DNA of 19,849 nucleotides from Schwartzia sp. (in: firmicutes). GTDB lineage: Bacteria; Bacillota; Negativicutes; Selenomonadales; Selenomonadaceae. The notes beneath the pieces were generated by a model. The model was not told where the DNA came from. It saw only the letters and a list, made by a program, of their open reading frames with translations, and made no database searches. Both the position numbers and the translations under genes were made by a program. Shown here piece after piece: positions 1 to 8,950 of the stretch (its first letter is position 1; every line of letters begins with the position of its first letter). The stretch spans positions 1 through 19,849 of the forward strand of contig JAILNL010000200.1 in NCBI GenBank assembly GCA_024691625.1, given 5' to 3'.

Positions 1-146
1 TAGACAGCATTCGCCCATGTATCAAGAACATTGCGAAACGCAATCGCCGTATGTTCAGCCAAAACAATAGCGGCATAGTCAAATATGAAAAAAAGTGCAG
101 GAAGCAGCCATATCTGCCATGCGCGGTTAATTTTAGATGTACCCAA
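1..146 (-). CDS. Probable polyprenyl-phosphate sugar transferase, N-terminal fragment
   Basis: This is the first 48 codons of a minus-strand gene that runs off the left edge. It opens with TTG at 146-144, preceded by a good AAGGAG ribosome site at 161-156 with 9 nt spacing. The visible protein begins MGTSKINRAWQIWLLPALFF and then has a hydrophobic stretch with the pattern FDYAAIVLAEHTAIAFRN. This pattern (hydrophobic helix, D-Y/A, then a conserved R at the end of the second helix) resembles the membrane N-terminus of WbaP/WcaJ-type exopolysaccharide phosphoglycosyltransferases, which load the first sugar phosphate onto undecaprenyl phosphate. The catalytic domain lies outside the window, so the call rests on resemblance of the N-terminus and on the polysaccharide context. 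It has its own promoter and follows a hairpin after manC, so it is probably a separate transcription unit. Confidence 0.5.
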   Translation of the reverse strand, partial: MGTSKINRAWQIWLLPALFFIFDYAAIVLAEHTAIAFRNVLDTWANAV

Positions 147-179
147 TCCTTTGATCTCCTTATCAACACAACTGTTTTT

Positions 180-209
180 ATTATAACGCAATTATCTATA
201 TCTAAACAA
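180..209 (-). promoter_or_regulatory. Promoter for the sugar-transferase gene
   Basis: Read on the minus strand, a TTGTTT -35 box (209-204), an 18-nt spacer and a perfect TATAAT -10 box (185-180) lie about 35 bp upstream of the TTG start at 146, with the AAGGAG ribosome site in between. The surrounding DNA is AT-rich. It was assigned by pattern only. Confidence 0.6.
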
Positions 210-246
210 CATTAAAATAGTGCACAAATACGAATGAAACGCATAG

Positions 247-273
247 AAGGCAGATGCGAAAAGCATCTGCCTT
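247..273 (-). terminator. Hairpin just after manC, probable terminator
   Basis: A perfect 11-bp stem (AAGGCAGATGC with its complement) closes a 5-nt loop directly behind the manC stop codon. On the minus strand the following T tract is weak (TTCTATGCG), so termination may be partial. On the plus strand the same stem is followed by CTTTTCT. It separates the fucose operon from the sugar-transferase promoter. Confidence 0.55.
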
Positions 274-275
274 TT

Positions 276-1586
276 CTATATTGACCATTTTATCTTGTCT
301 TCCACATCGATGTTTTCGCCATGCTGGATTTCAATCAATCTAAGGTCTGTTTCTGCTACTATGGTGTGTTTTACGCCTTTGGGGAGTTTAATTATATCTC
401 CAGGCTGCACCTTTCGTTTCTCTCCGTCAATTACAGCTTCTCCCGTGCCGGAAAGAACTGTCCATACTTCATCACGGTGATTATGACTGTGGTAGTTCAT
501 CTTATGGCCTGACAAAAGCGTGACTTTTATTGTGAGGCTGTGCTCGCCGATATCTATCACCTTGTAGCTGCCCCATGCCTTCTCAGCATACATGACGGGC
601 TGATGAAAAGCCTCCACATATGGCTTTATATAGCTTGACTGGGCTTTATCCGTTACGAGGATTCCCTCGGGGCTTGCAGCAACTACTACGTTTTTCAGCC
701 CAAGGCAGAGCACTGGCACGTCCAAATCATTTATAACCTGAGTATCCTCGCATGTATCCGCCAGTACGGCGTTTCCTATAGCCGACACCTGCATAGCTTC
801 CGTCAGCGTATTCCACGTGCCGAGATCTTTCCAGCTTCCGCTGTAGCGCATGACAGCAATGCTTGGTTCTTTTTCAACGACTGCATAGTCAAAGCTGATT
901 TTCTCCAAAGTATCGTATTTACCAAACAGCTCATTGTAGTCCTTAAACTCAATTATTTCATGGGCTTTATTCAGTAAATACCCCAGCTTGGACGCAAAAA
1001 CTCCACCGTTCCAAAGCGCTCCTTCGTCTATATATTTCTGTGCTGTGGTCACATCAGGCTTCTCTTTGAAGGAAGATACGTCGGATATATCTTCCTTGGA
1101 CTTAGGCATGATATAGCCGTACTTCTCACTGGGATATGTTGGTTCTATTCCCATAAGCGCGAGATTCGCCCTGCCTGATTCCGCGATTTCTGCCAGCTTT
1201 TTCAGCGAAGCAAAGTAGCTGTCTTCAACATAGGGGTCAATTGGGCATACTACCACCACTTCATTTTCATCCACATGCTTCACATCGTGGAGATATGCTG
1301 CAACGAGCGCCATAGCCGGGAATGTGTCCCGTCTGCAGGGCTCTATGGAAATATCCGCCGCATCATAAAGCTGTGACGTGAGAATTGATGACTGTGCACG
1401 GGATGTAGCGATGGTCACAGACACATCACCCAATGCACGGTGTATCTGTCCGTAGACACGCTGAACCATTGAGATTCTTTCTCCATTTTCTGACGGAAAT
1501 ATTTTAATAAACTGTTTCGACCGTATATCGTTTGAAAGCGGCCACAGGCGTTTGCCCGAGCCACCGGATAACAATACTATATTCAT
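276..1586 (-). CDS. manC: Mannose-1-phosphate guanylyltransferase with C-terminal cupin domain
   Basis: It makes GDP-mannose from mannose 1-phosphate and GTP in the cytoplasm, the donor that Gmd and Fcl turn into GDP-fucose. The 436-residue protein has the nucleotidyltransferase signature GGSGKRLWP with KQF (residues 8-26), FKEKP (173-177), WNGGVF (192-197), DYAVVEK (233-239) and SWKDLGTW (251-258). A mannose-6-phosphate-isomerase-type cupin follows, with the metal-site-like run HSHNHRDEVW (366-375) and PGDIIKLPKGVKH. It is somewhat shorter than the roughly 470-480 residues usual for bifunctional ManC, so isomerase activity is possible but unproven. The start is the ATG at 1586, which overlaps the fcl stop codon as ATGA, implying translational coupling. 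A phosphomannomutase gene is not present in this window. Confidence 0.93.
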   Translation of the reverse strand: MNIVLLSGGSGKRLWPLSNDIRSKQFIKIFPSENGERISMVQRVYGQIHRALGDVSVTIATSRAQSSILTSQLYDAADISIEPCRRDTFPAMALVAAYLHDVKHVDENEVVVVCPIDPYVEDSYFASLKKLAEIAESGRANLALMGIEPTYPSEKYGYIMPKSKEDISDVSSFKEKPDVTTAQKYIDEGALWNGGVFASKLGYLLNKAHEIIEFKDYNELFGKYDTLEKISFDYAVVEKEPSIAVMRYSGSWKDLGTWNTLTEAMQVSAIGNAVLADTCEDTQVINDLDVPVLCLGLKNVVVAASPEGILVTDKAQSSYIKPYVEAFHQPVMYAEKAWGSYKVIDIGEHSLTIKVTLLSGHKMNYHSHNHRDEVWTVLSGTGEAVIDGEKRKVQPGDIIKLPKGVKHTIVAETDLRLIEIQHGENIDVEDKIKWSI

Positions 1587-2527
1587 CTTTCAGCCCTCAT
1601 TGGATTGTTCAGAAAGTCCTCATATGTCATGCGGATTCCGTCCTCAAGCTCTGTTTTGTATTTCCAGCCAAGCTTTTCAGCCTTGGATACATCAAGAAGC
1701 TTCCTGGGTGTGCCGTTGGGCTTTGAAGTATCCCACAGGATTTTGCCTGTGTAGCCTACTATTTTTGCTACGAGCGCAGTCAGTTCCTTGATAGTGATTT
1801 CTTTTCCTGTGCCCGCATTCACCGTTTCATCTCCGCTGTAATTATTCATGAGAAACACGCAGAGATTCGCCAGGTCGTCCACATACATGAACTCACGAAG
1901 CGGCGAACCGTCTCCCCAGCAGGTGACCTCAGTGAGCCCCTGCTCTTTTGCCTCGTGAAAGCGGCGGATGAGTGCAGGCAGTACATGGCTGTGCTCTGGG
2001 TGGTAATTGTCATTCGGACCGTAGAGGTTCGTGGGCATGACGGAAATAAAATCTGTATGGTACTGCCTGTTCAGAAATTCGCAGTATTTCAGCCCTGAAA
2101 TCTTCGCCAGCGCATAGGCCTCATTGGTTTTCTCAAGCTCCGAGGTCAAAAGGCAGCTTTCCTTCATGGGCTGAGGTGCCATGCGTGGATAAATGCACGA
2201 TGAGCCTAAGAATTCCAGCTTTTTGACTCCGTTTTTCCATGCGGCATGGATGACATTCATCTCGAGAATCATATTGTCATACATGAAATCCGCCAGAGCC
2301 TCGGAGTTTGCCATGATGCCGCCAACCTTTGCCGCGGCAAGGAAAACATACTCCGGCTTTTCCTGCTCGAAAAATCTCTCCACCTCTTCCTGACGGCAGA
2401 GGTCAAGCTCCTTATGTGTACGGGTTATGATATTAGTGTAGCCCTGCCGTTCAAGCTCACGCAGAATGGCAGAACCGACCATGCCACGGTGTCCTGCTAC
2501 GTATATTTTTGCGTTCTTTTCCATCAT
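1583..2527 (-). CDS. fcl: GDP-L-fucose synthase
   Basis: It converts GDP-4-keto-6-deoxy-D-mannose to GDP-L-fucose with NADPH (3,5-epimerase and 4-reductase). The 314-residue length fits the family. It is an extended short-chain dehydrogenase: the nucleotide-binding loop GHRGMVGS is at residues 12-19, the catalytic serine region GSSCIYP at 108-114, and the catalytic pair Y138-x-x-x-K142 in [15 protein letters not shown] and the C-terminal GTPRKLLD motif are also typical. The gene is coupled on both sides: its ATG overlaps the gmd stop (ATGA at 2527-2524) and its own stop overlaps the manC start. The order gmd-fcl-manC is a classic GDP-fucose cassette. Confidence 0.95.
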   Translation of the reverse strand: MMEKNAKIYVAGHRGMVGSAILRELERQGYTNIITRTHKELDLCRQEEVERFFEQEKPEYVFLAAAKVGGIMANSEALADFMYDNMILEMNVIHAAWKNGVKKLEFLGSSCIYPRMAPQPMKESCLLTSELEKTNEAYALAKISGLKYCEFLNRQYHTDFISVMPTNLYGPNDNYHPEHSHVLPALIRRFHEAKEQGLTEVTCWGDGSPLREFMYVDDLANLCVFLMNNYSGDETVNAGTGKEITIKELTALVAKIVGYTGKILWDTSKPNGTPRKLLDVSKAEKLGWKYKTELEDGIRMTYEDFLNNPMRAER

Positions 2528-3606
2528 TTTACTACACCTTTTTCCAGGAACTCCGCCAGATTCACACGCTCTGTCAGGCGCTCTGCCGCAACCTTTTCCA
2601 TATCGTGCTTGACCATGATTTCTACCAATTCCTCAAAGCTGGTCTTCGTGGGATTCCAGCCCAGCTCATTCTTTGCCTTGGTTGGATCGCCCCAAAGATT
2701 GACTACATCAGTAGGGCGGTAGAAATCCGGGCTCACCTCGACAACCACCTTGCCTGTAGCCTTATCAATGCCCTTTTCCTCCATGCCCTTGCCTGTGAAT
2801 TCCAACTCAATACCGGCATGATGGAATGCCAGCTGGCAGAATTCACGGACAGAATGCTGCACGCCGGTCGCTATGACAAAATCCTCCGGAGTGTCATGCT
2901 GCAGAATCAGCCACATGCACTCAACATAGTCCTTGGCATAGCCCCAGTCGCGCAGGCTGTCCAGATTGCCGAGATAGAGCTTCTCCTGCTTGCCCTGAGC
3001 AATACGTGCCGCCGCCAAGGTAATCTTTCTTGTAACAAAGGTCTCTCCGCGGCGCTCGGATTCGTGATTGAAGAGAATTCCCGAGCAACAAAACATGTTA
3101 TACGCCTCGCGATACTCCTTTGTGATCCAGAAACCGTACTGCTTGGCTACCGCGTATGGAGAATATGGGTGGAAAGGTGTCCTCTCGTTCTGCGGCACTT
3201 CCTCTACCTTTCCGTAAAGCTCGGAGGTAGATGCCTGGTAAATACGGCATGTATCTTTCAGCCCGCACAGCCTTACCGCCTCCAAAATACGCAGTACCCC
3301 GACAGCATCCGCATCAGCTGTAAACTCGGGGGTATCAAAGGATACCTGTACATGGCTCTGGGCTGCAAGATTATATATTTCGTCAGGGCGTACAGTGCTG
3401 ATAACCGCCATCAGCCCCATGGAATCTCCCATGTCTCCATAGTGAAGGTGGAAATTCGGCTTACCCTCCAAATGAGCAATACGCTCGCGGTAGTCTACAG
3501 ACGAGCGGCGGATGATGCCATGAACATCATATCCCTTTTCCAGCAGAAATTCTGCCAAATATGAGCCATCCTGGCCTGTAACGCCTGTAATCAATGCTTT
3601 TTTCAT
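2524..3606 (-). CDS. gmd: GDP-mannose 4,6-dehydratase
   Basis: It catalyses the first step from GDP-D-mannose toward GDP-L-fucose, giving GDP-4-keto-6-deoxy-D-mannose. The 360-residue protein has the family signature [11 protein letters not shown] (7-17), the NADP-binding RRSS (33-36), the catalytic STSELYG with T127 and E129, and Y151-x-x-x-K155. These positions match those known for the E. coli enzyme with a constant offset of six. A GGAGG ribosome site lies 9 nt before the ATG at 3606. It is separated from the upstream ligase gene by only 35 bp without an evident promoter, so it is read from the same transcript. Confidence 0.95.
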   Translation of the reverse strand: MKKALITGVTGQDGSYLAEFLLEKGYDVHGIIRRSSVDYRERIAHLEGKPNFHLHYGDMGDSMGLMAVISTVRPDEIYNLAAQSHVQVSFDTPEFTADADAVGVLRILEAVRLCGLKDTCRIYQASTSELYGKVEEVPQNERTPFHPYSPYAVAKQYGFWITKEYREAYNMFCCSGILFNHESERRGETFVTRKITLAAARIAQGKQEKLYLGNLDSLRDWGYAKDYVECMWLILQHDTPEDFVIATGVQHSVREFCQLAFHHAGIELEFTGKGMEEKGIDKATGKVVVEVSPDFYRPTDVVNLWGDPTKAKNELGWNPTKTSFEELVEIMVKHDMEKVAAERLTERVNLAEFLEKGVVK

Positions 3607-3641
3607 TTTATATTTCCTCCGAACACTTATCTCAAGTTTAA

Positions 3642-4847
3642 TTATGAAAGCTTGCGTCTTTTATCCTGTTCTGAAAGCCAGATCAGCTGTAAAAATATAC
3701 CCATCAAAAACCAAAATTCCTTCATGGTTGCAGAATTGCCCTGCGTATACTCAGTAAGTCCATGCAGCTGCATACCGGCTATGATGGCAAACCATGCAAG
3801 ATATGCAAGATTGCGGTTCTTTTTCCAACCGCAAAGGCCAAGCCAAAGAGCATACCCCCAAAACAATGACCACGTAGCTGTGCCAAGCATTCCCCCCTCG
3901 GCCAACACTTGAACAAAATTGTTGTGGGCATGCATAAGATACCGTTCTTTTGCTTCAGGCAGAATATACTGATTTTGGTACTTATCTTTGAATTGATTGT
4001 ATCCGATTCCTAAAACCGGATGATCTGAAAACATGTTATAAGAGCTGGTCCACAGCAAAATCCTATCTCCGCCTGACTTAACGTCCGCAATAGAAGACAT
4101 GCGATGATTTAACTGCGGTACACAAGCAAACACAATACCGACAGCCACAGCTAAAGCAAGAAAAACAGCAACTGCCTTTTTCTTATTGCGCATAAACATG
4201 AATATGATAAAAATAGATGTCAAAGCAGTTGCGACCCATGCTCCCCGTGTCTGATTGCAAAACTGCACGGCAATCATAAACACGAGAGCAAAACTAAAAA
4301 CTACTCGATATTTTTTCTTTTCAAACGCTTCTAAAGCAGCCAACAATACTAACGGAGTCCACATTGCGAACATTGTTCCTGTAGTCATATAAAAATAAAA
4401 CCCGTTTGCTCGCGTATTTCCGAGCGCCACAAATTCCCAAAGGCAGTGTATGCCATTCAAAAAACATGATAATGCCGCAAATTCTAAAAGTCGGAGCAGA
4501 TTCCCCTTCTCACGCACAAACATTAGCACCATATAAAATCCGCACATGCGGTAAAAGTAATGGTCGCCAAAAACACGCATACTCCAAACAGGATTTTCGG
4601 AAGCAAAAAAAGAAATACAGATTGCACCAATCATTGCAAAGAAAAGATATGTGAGTGTCTTATTTTTCTGCAGAACATCATTCACATCATCATGCTTATA
4701 ATAAAGCCGTACAAGGGATGCTGCGAGTCCCAGCCCCAAAAAGAGATTTCCTCCCGCCATGGAAACGCTGCTGAACAAGGCAAAGCCGCACATGAAATAA
4801 AAAATCCAGTTTTCTGCTATTTGAGCACATTTCCCACGTTTATCCAT
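3642..4847 (-). CDS. O-antigen ligase-like membrane protein (Wzy_C family)
   Basis: This is a polytopic membrane protein of 401 residues with about ten hydrophobic segments, between residues 15 and 390. A long periplasmic loop (about 242-325) carries the Wzy_C-type motif [19 protein letters not shown], with H308 in the position of the histidine needed by WaaL ligases. The TRGAW motif (200-204) before the loop is also typical. WaaL proteins join undecaprenyl-linked O-polymer to the finished lipid A-core at the periplasmic face of the inner membrane. The same fold is shared by Wzy polymerases and other glycan ligases; the core-biosynthesis context favours ligase. It begins at ATG 4847, 17 bp after the preceding glycosyltransferase, with a weak GGAG upstream. 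Confidence 0.8.
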   Translation of the reverse strand: MDKRGKCAQIAENWIFYFMCGFALFSSVSMAGGNLFLGLGLAASLVRLYYKHDDVNDVLQKNKTLTYLFFAMIGAICISFFASENPVWSMRVFGDHYFYRMCGFYMVLMFVREKGNLLRLLEFAALSCFLNGIHCLWEFVALGNTRANGFYFYMTTGTMFAMWTPLVLLAALEAFEKKKYRVVFSFALVFMIAVQFCNQTRGAWVATALTSIFIIFMFMRNKKKAVAVFLALAVAVGIVFACVPQLNHRMSSIADVKSGGDRILLWTSSYNMFSDHPVLGIGYNQFKDKYQNQYILPEAKERYLMHAHNNFVQVLAEGGMLGTATWSLFWGYALWLGLCGWKKNRNLAYLAWFAIIAGMQLHGLTEYTQGNSATMKEFWFLMGIFLQLIWLSEQDKRRKLS

Positions 4848-4864
4848 TTTCTATCATATCTCCA

Positions 4865-5917
4865 TCAGCTTAAAAGTGAACGGCATTCTTTAAGTACCAT
4901 TTCCGGTTTAACGTTCCAAAGGCATGCCGGGTTCGGTGCACTTGGGCATCCGTCAGCCGCCACGTGGCATGGACAGCAAGATTCTCCCGATGTAAGTACA
5001 CGTGCGTTTTTATTGTACGGGTGCCAACGGTCAGGGTTGGTGCAGCCATACATAACAACCATAGGGACACCTGTTGTCGCAGCAATGTGCGTCGCACCTG
5101 TATCCACCGTGACAAAAAGATCTACCATGGAAACAAGGGAAGCCAAATCTACCAACGTTGTATCCCCACAGAAATTCTGCACCTTTACAGGAGCCATTTC
5201 TTTAATTACTTCATCTGCATACTCACGATCGCCCGGCGCTCCTACAATAAAAAACGAGGCATCGTATTCTTTTGCAAGCTGTTTTACTGCCTCTGCAAAA
5301 TATGCTTTCGGCCATGTTTTTAATTCAAATGTACCTTTTACACATAAAGCAATTCTTTTTTCGGCCTTCGAAAGCTTCATCAAAAGACCCTCCGCTTTCA
5401 TTCTGCTTTCATCAGTAAGTCTGGCCATAACAGGCACCTCATGCCCTTCAATCCCGGTGAATCCTCGGATAATCTCCTGATATGTCTCAGCCTGAAGTGT
5501 TTTGACCAAATCATGCCTGATGGGTATCGTATCCGTATAAAACCAAGGAACACGGCTTGGCACGTCATCAAACACCTTATCCGGACCAACCCGTGTAGGT
5601 ATTCCTGCCAGCCAGCAGAGGAGCGCAGGGCGAAGCTTTCTGTCGTATGATATAGCCAAATCAAAATTTCTTTTCTTAAGCCTCTGTACCATATGCCACA
5701 TTTTACCGATAGAATTTTGTTTTGCCTTGTAATCAAAAAGGATAACATCATCTATAAGAGGGTTGTTTTCTATGGCCTCACGCACGACCGGCCGTACCAT
5801 CATGGTAATTTTTGCATTTGGATAAGCCTTTCTGAGCAACGCTGTCGCGCTTGTCGTCAAAAGGACATCGCCCAGGTTTACCATTGCATATACTAAGATA
5901 TTTTTATACTGTCCCAT
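4865..5917 (-). CDS. GT9 glycosyltransferase (heptosyltransferase family)
   Basis: The 350-residue protein has the GT9 fold: an N-terminal NILVYAMVNLGDVLLTTSAT segment, where G16-D17 matches the catalytic-loop region of heptosyltransferases, and a C-terminal donor-site motif DTGATHIAATTGVP (272-285). In the usual family motif this reads DSG(P/L)xH. GT9 enzymes move heptose, or in some lineages another sugar, from an ADP-sugar to the LPS inner core on the cytoplasmic face. The C-terminus holds a cysteine cluster (C314, C315, C317, C324, C332), like the CxxC...C...C clusters of other GT9 proteins. The ATG at 5917 overlaps the upstream gene by 25 nt and has a GGGGG-like ribosome site. The precise sugar cannot be read from the sequence. 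Confidence 0.83.
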   Translation of the reverse strand: MGQYKNILVYAMVNLGDVLLTTSATALLRKAYPNAKITMMVRPVVREAIENNPLIDDVILFDYKAKQNSIGKMWHMVQRLKKRNFDLAISYDRKLRPALLCWLAGIPTRVGPDKVFDDVPSRVPWFYTDTIPIRHDLVKTLQAETYQEIIRGFTGIEGHEVPVMARLTDESRMKAEGLLMKLSKAEKRIALCVKGTFELKTWPKAYFAEAVKQLAKEYDASFFIVGAPGDREYADEVIKEMAPVKVQNFCGDTTLVDLASLVSMVDLFVTVDTGATHIAATTGVPMVVMYGCTNPDRWHPYNKNARVLTSGESCCPCHVAADGCPSAPNPACLWNVKPEMVLKECRSLLS

Positions 5918-6831
5918 TGACCAGCCCCCGCAACCATAAGTTCCTTCATTTTTTTCTCAACTGCCGCATCAAGTGCATCCAACATTGCGAAGCGTTTGCG
6001 GTACACCGCGCGTTTTCTTGTCGGAACTTCATCCATAGTTTTTCTCACTTCAATAAGCGGCAATTCATCAAAACGTGGATCCTCTGTATGATGTCCGCCT
6101 GCTTCAATCCAAAATTCGCTGAAGTCCGTTTTGAGCTTGCGGTCGGTTCTTAAATGATTGTTAGCGTAGTAGCCTTCGTTCGTCACGGCATAGATATGCT
6201 TTATCCCCAACGCACGTGCTACTGCCTGCGTAAGATAAAGAATGAGATTTTTAGTGCGATAAGCATGACAGTATTTCGTCACTTTTTTTACCACATCGCG
6301 GGCATTTTCCATGTTCGGCCCCTGCATAGCTCCTATGAACATAGAAATATCATCCTTTTTATTAGGAGATATCCAGAATATCATCTGATACAATGCCTTT
6401 TTGTCCAGGCGCAGCACTACAGAAAGGAGTCCTTCCTTCCGCTGTCCGGCTTCATAATAAAGCATACCCCAAAGATGCTGCCCATCAAGTTCGCCGCCAT
6501 CCCAAAGAGGGATATTTTTTGTAGTATATAAATCCCGGCAAACCTCCGGGCGGAATCGGCGCGTGACGAAATCCATATGCCTTTCGACGAGAGCAGCTCT
6601 TTCATCGAAGGTTGATTGGTTATAGAAAAAAGCCCTCGTCGGCTGCTCATAGACAAAGGGATAAATTGAAGCGATTTCTTCAAGCTGTTTGTTCTGATGG
6701 AAAAACGCATCGATTTTTTCAATCTTGCTTTTATTGAAGAAGCAGCGGGCGAGGAAGATATAATATCTTCTTCTCTCGCGCCAATAATTCACATTATATA
6801 TTTCACGTCCAATGGACCGTATACTTTTCAT
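5893..6831 (-). CDS. VirK/YbjX family (DUF535) protein
   Basis: This 312-residue soluble protein has no signal peptide or membrane segment. It shows the VirK/YbjX pattern: FIGAMQGP (165-172), a following Tk.cHayRtKnL segment, DFSEFWIEAGG (236-246), and a C-terminal LP.....R...EVPTRKRAVYRKR block (257-280). Family members in enteric bacteria are linked to envelope stress, antimicrobial-peptide resistance and LPS modification, but no biochemical activity is established. An in-frame start exists at 6873, inside the GT8 gene. I chose the ATG at 6831 because AGGAG stands 8 nt before it and 14 bp after the GT8 stop. It lies between a GT8 and a GT9 gene in an LPS-core operon, which suggests a role in outer-membrane glycolipid assembly. 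Confidence 0.8.
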   Translation of the reverse strand: MKSIRSIGREIYNVNYWRERRRYYIFLARCFFNKSKIEKIDAFFHQNKQLEEIASIYPFVYEQPTRAFFYNQSTFDERAALVERHMDFVTRRFRPEVCRDLYTTKNIPLWDGGELDGQHLWGMLYYEAGQRKEGLLSVVLRLDKKALYQMIFWISPNKKDDISMFIGAMQGPNMENARDVVKKVTKYCHAYRTKNLILYLTQAVARALGIKHIYAVTNEGYYANNHLRTDRKLKTDFSEFWIEAGGHHTEDPRFDELPLIEVRKTMDEVPTRKRAVYRKRFAMLDALDAAVEKKMKELMVAGAGQWDSIKIS

Positions 6832-6845
6832 ACATGATTCTCCTG

Positions 6846-7790
6846 CTATTTCCTGCCAAATAAATTTCCCCAAATATTTCCCATCTTCAGACGCACCATC
6901 TGCCGTTTGATTGAACGCTGTTTTTTTCGCGCATCAAATTGCGGCATTTTCGCGTCCGAAAATGCTGTCTTTTTCAATATCGCATAATATTCATCATTAA
7001 ACCCTTTATGTATTTCATATTCCCATGGCTTATAACCACCCGCATAGTGGAGTATAGCGGGATTTTGCTGTGCCGCCGCTGCTTTGCTTCTCCATTCAGA
7101 AAAAAGAACCTTAATGAACATAAACCAGACGGGGGGGATTACATTCCACTCAAGCGGCAGCGGTGTCCAACGATGATGAAAAAAAACATTTAACGCATCC
7201 TGGTCGTGATGTGGATACGAATTTTCCCGTACCAATTCCAAAAGTTGCTTTGAATACCCTTTTGCACGCCATTGGCTCAAATCAATCACAAGTACGCCTG
7301 AATTAAAATACTGCTCTGATTCTTCCAGTCCTATACATTCGTGTTTCTGTTTCCTGCTTTTCCATGATGTCATTATGCCACAGTCAGGCACTGCCGCAAT
7401 TGCGCTGCCATTCATCGGAAATTCCCATAGCTCAGCAATATCTTTTCTGACGAGTAAATCGCAGTCAAGATATATGATTTTATCTACACTTTCAGGCAAA
7501 AACTCCGTAACTGCCAGACGCATATACGCCGCCCGGCTAAGCTGAGCACTTACATAAAGATCGGTAAAAGATTCACCATTTACCGGAATTATTGAAATTT
7601 TACTTTTCCAATTGGCTGCTGTTACGCGAAGTTTATCTGAACACATCTCTGAAATTCTATCCGACAAAAGGAAAAACTCTATCTGTTCAGGATACTTTGC
7701 ATGTTCAAGAACTGATGCCATAGCCACTGCTGCATGCTGCGCATAATGATCATCTGATGCAAAAACAATATTAATTTTAGACTTTCCCAT
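6846..7790 (-). CDS. GT8 family glycosyltransferase
   Basis: It is a retaining glycosyltransferase of the LgtC/WaaI/WaaJ type, which adds galactose or glucose to the LPS outer core in the cytoplasm. Counting from the ATG at 7790 (314 residues), it shows NIVFASDDHY (7-16), the metal-binding DxD in YLDCDLLV (D109, D111), YFNSGVLVIDL (161-171), DQDALN (196-201) and HYAGGYKPW (248-256). A basic C-terminal tail (about 289-302) may bind the membrane. The start is uncertain: the ATG at 7790 gives the best family N-terminus but lacks a ribosome site. A TTG at 7805 sits 12 nt behind GGGAG, and a GTG at 7832 is also in frame. It is the first gene of the operon that runs to manC and follows its own promoter at 7853-7881. 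Confidence 0.87.
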   Translation of the reverse strand: MGKSKINIVFASDDHYAQHAAVAMASVLEHAKYPEQIEFFLLSDRISEMCSDKLRVTAANWKSKISIIPVNGESFTDLYVSAQLSRAAYMRLAVTEFLPESVDKIIYLDCDLLVRKDIAELWEFPMNGSAIAAVPDCGIMTSWKSRKQKHECIGLEESEQYFNSGVLVIDLSQWRAKGYSKQLLELVRENSYPHHDQDALNVFFHHRWTPLPLEWNVIPPVWFMFIKVLFSEWRSKAAAAQQNPAILHYAGGYKPWEYEIHKGFNDEYYAILKKTAFSDAKMPQFDARKKQRSIKRQMVRLKMGNIWGNLFGRK

Positions 7791-7852
7791 GCATCTTGAG
7801 TTCAACGACGGTTCAATCTCCCTTTTTTGCACGATATTACCCCATTCTCATT

Positions 7853-7881
7853 ATTTTACAACATGGTGCTTTTACTGTCCA
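7853..7881 (-). promoter_or_regulatory. Promoter of the GT8-to-manC operon
   Basis: Minus strand: TGGACA (-35, 7881-7876), a 17-nt spacer and TAAAAT (-10, 7858-7853). It lies between the terminator at 8007-8030 and the GT8 gene, so it should drive seven genes down to manC. An almost identical promoter lies at 11246-11274. Confidence 0.65.
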
Positions 7882-7883
7882 TA
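7853..7883 (-). repeat. 31-bp intergenic repeat, copy A
   Basis: This stretch matches 11246-11276 at 28 of 31 positions in the same orientation. It contains the whole -35 to -10 promoter interval and a few bases beyond. The flanking DNA is not obviously related, so the match is confined to the promoter. Confidence 0.75.
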
Positions 7884-8006
7884 AAAACGATACCGGCAAA
7901 CAATCAACATGATTTGATATGTGCTATGGACCATCATTTTCAGGTAATTTCAGGGAAGTCCTCCCCTAATAAAATCACCGCAAATTTTACTGATACTATA
8001 ACAAAT

Positions 8007-8030
8007 GCCGCCCGACAGATGTCGGGCGGC
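8007..8030 (-). terminator. Terminator after the FkbM gene
   Basis: A perfect 10-bp GC-rich stem (GCCGCCCGAC with its complement) closes an AGAT loop 22 bp after the FkbM stop codon. On the minus strand it is followed by ATTTGTTATAG, a modest T tract. The 123 bp between this hairpin and the promoter at 7853-7881 show no gene I can support. Confidence 0.7.
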
Positions 8031-8052
8031 TAAGGATACTGTTTTTAATTAA

Positions 8053-8910
8053 CTACTTTCTCCTTCCTAAAACAACACCACGTCTGAACCAATTCTGCGG
8101 CTCTGTTTGTTCCTGCTGTACAAATAAGTACCCCTTTGTAAGCTGACATTCAAAACCGTACTCACGCAAAATCGTTTGAATTTCATCACTGTCTGTGGGC
8201 CTGTGATACACGCACAAATTAGCCGTTCGTATTTTATTCAGAAATGTCTCTCGCCCGCCACGAAGCATGTCTATCTCCGCACCTTCAATATCTGCTTTCA
8301 CATAATCCAAAGGCTTATCTGCAAAAAAAGCATCTATAGTCGTCATATCGCTGTCTACACGATTGCCTATGAACTTATTGACAATTGTAACCTTATCTTC
8401 CCAGGGGGCAAATGTCGCACGCAATGATTGAATCCATCCTTCATCACATTCGAACAGATAGACATGCTGCACACGCTCAATCACATCCAAGGCAAAACAG
8501 CCTTCGGCTGCTCCGAAATCTGCCAGATATGCGCCATCAATGCTGTCATCCAGAACGTATTTATGGGGAGACCGATTATCCTGTTCCTGCATGAGCGCAT
8601 GCACACCCTTTTTTATCATCCATGGACGTACCCCTTTTTTCCAATACATACGCCGTCCATGCCAATCCACATAATGAAGTTTTCGCGCATCATCAAAGAA
8701 CACTTCTATGTCGGAATAATGTGTTTCATCCATCCAAAAGTACGGAACCATTTCAAAGCAATGCGATTCGAAAAAAGCACGCATATTTTTCTTTTCTTGA
8801 TCCACGTCCTCTTGTTCCAAGTATTTGAGCAGTTTTTTCCTATCCTTTTTCTGCTTTTTCATGCGTCTGTAGTTATGATGCCACTGTGCCAAACGCCTAT
8901 ACCATTTCAT
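8053..8910 (-). CDS. FkbM-type SAM-dependent methyltransferase
   Basis: This protein of 285 residues, counted from ATG 8910, has a very basic N-terminus (K/R-rich, 15-30) and a C-terminal FkbM methyltransferase domain. Visible motifs are the SAM-binding YLADFGAAEGCFALD (128-142), the acidic LFECDE (152-157), VTIVNKFIGN (174-183) and the family-typical DYVKADIEGAEIDMLRGG (202-219). FkbM-like enzymes O-methylate sugars in polysaccharides or secondary metabolites; here a methyl cap on an LPS sugar is the natural inference. An upstream in-frame start (8964) lies inside a GC-rich hairpin and is unlikely. The ATG at 8910 has GGTGG 11 nt before it. The gene stands alone between its own promoter and terminator. 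Confidence 0.82.
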   Translation of the reverse strand: MKWYRRLAQWHHNYRRMKKQKKDRKKLLKYLEQEDVDQEKKNMRAFFESHCFEMVPYFWMDETHYSDIEVFFDDARKLHYVDWHGRRMYWKKGVRPWMIKKGVHALMQEQDNRSPHKYVLDDSIDGAYLADFGAAEGCFALDVIERVQHVYLFECDEGWIQSLRATFAPWEDKVTIVNKFIGNRVDSDMTTIDAFFADKPLDYVKADIEGAEIDMLRGGRETFLNKIRTANLCVYHRPTDSDEIQTILREYGFECQLTKGYLFVQQEQTEPQNWFRRGVVLGRRK

Positions 8911-8950
8911 ATCCCCAATTTCCACCTTTCCCAAACAACAGCAAACATCA

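Noticed and set aside
2509..3564. Long plus-strand open frame opposite gmd
   Set aside because: It is an antisense shadow of gmd with no recognisable domain; gmd and its motifs explain the interval.
4560..5480. Long plus-strand frame opposite the ligase and GT9 genes
   Set aside because: It spans the junction of two well-supported minus-strand genes and has low-complexity S/T/F-rich content without domain signals.
6832..6873. Upstream 14-codon extension of the DUF535 gene
   Set aside because: It overlaps the GT8 coding end and lacks a ribosome site, while ATG 6831 has AGGAG at good spacing.
7884..8006. Possible small gene or riboswitch between FkbM and GT8
   Set aside because: No frame with a ribosome site and no known riboswitch pattern could be seen; only the flanking promoter and terminator are supported.
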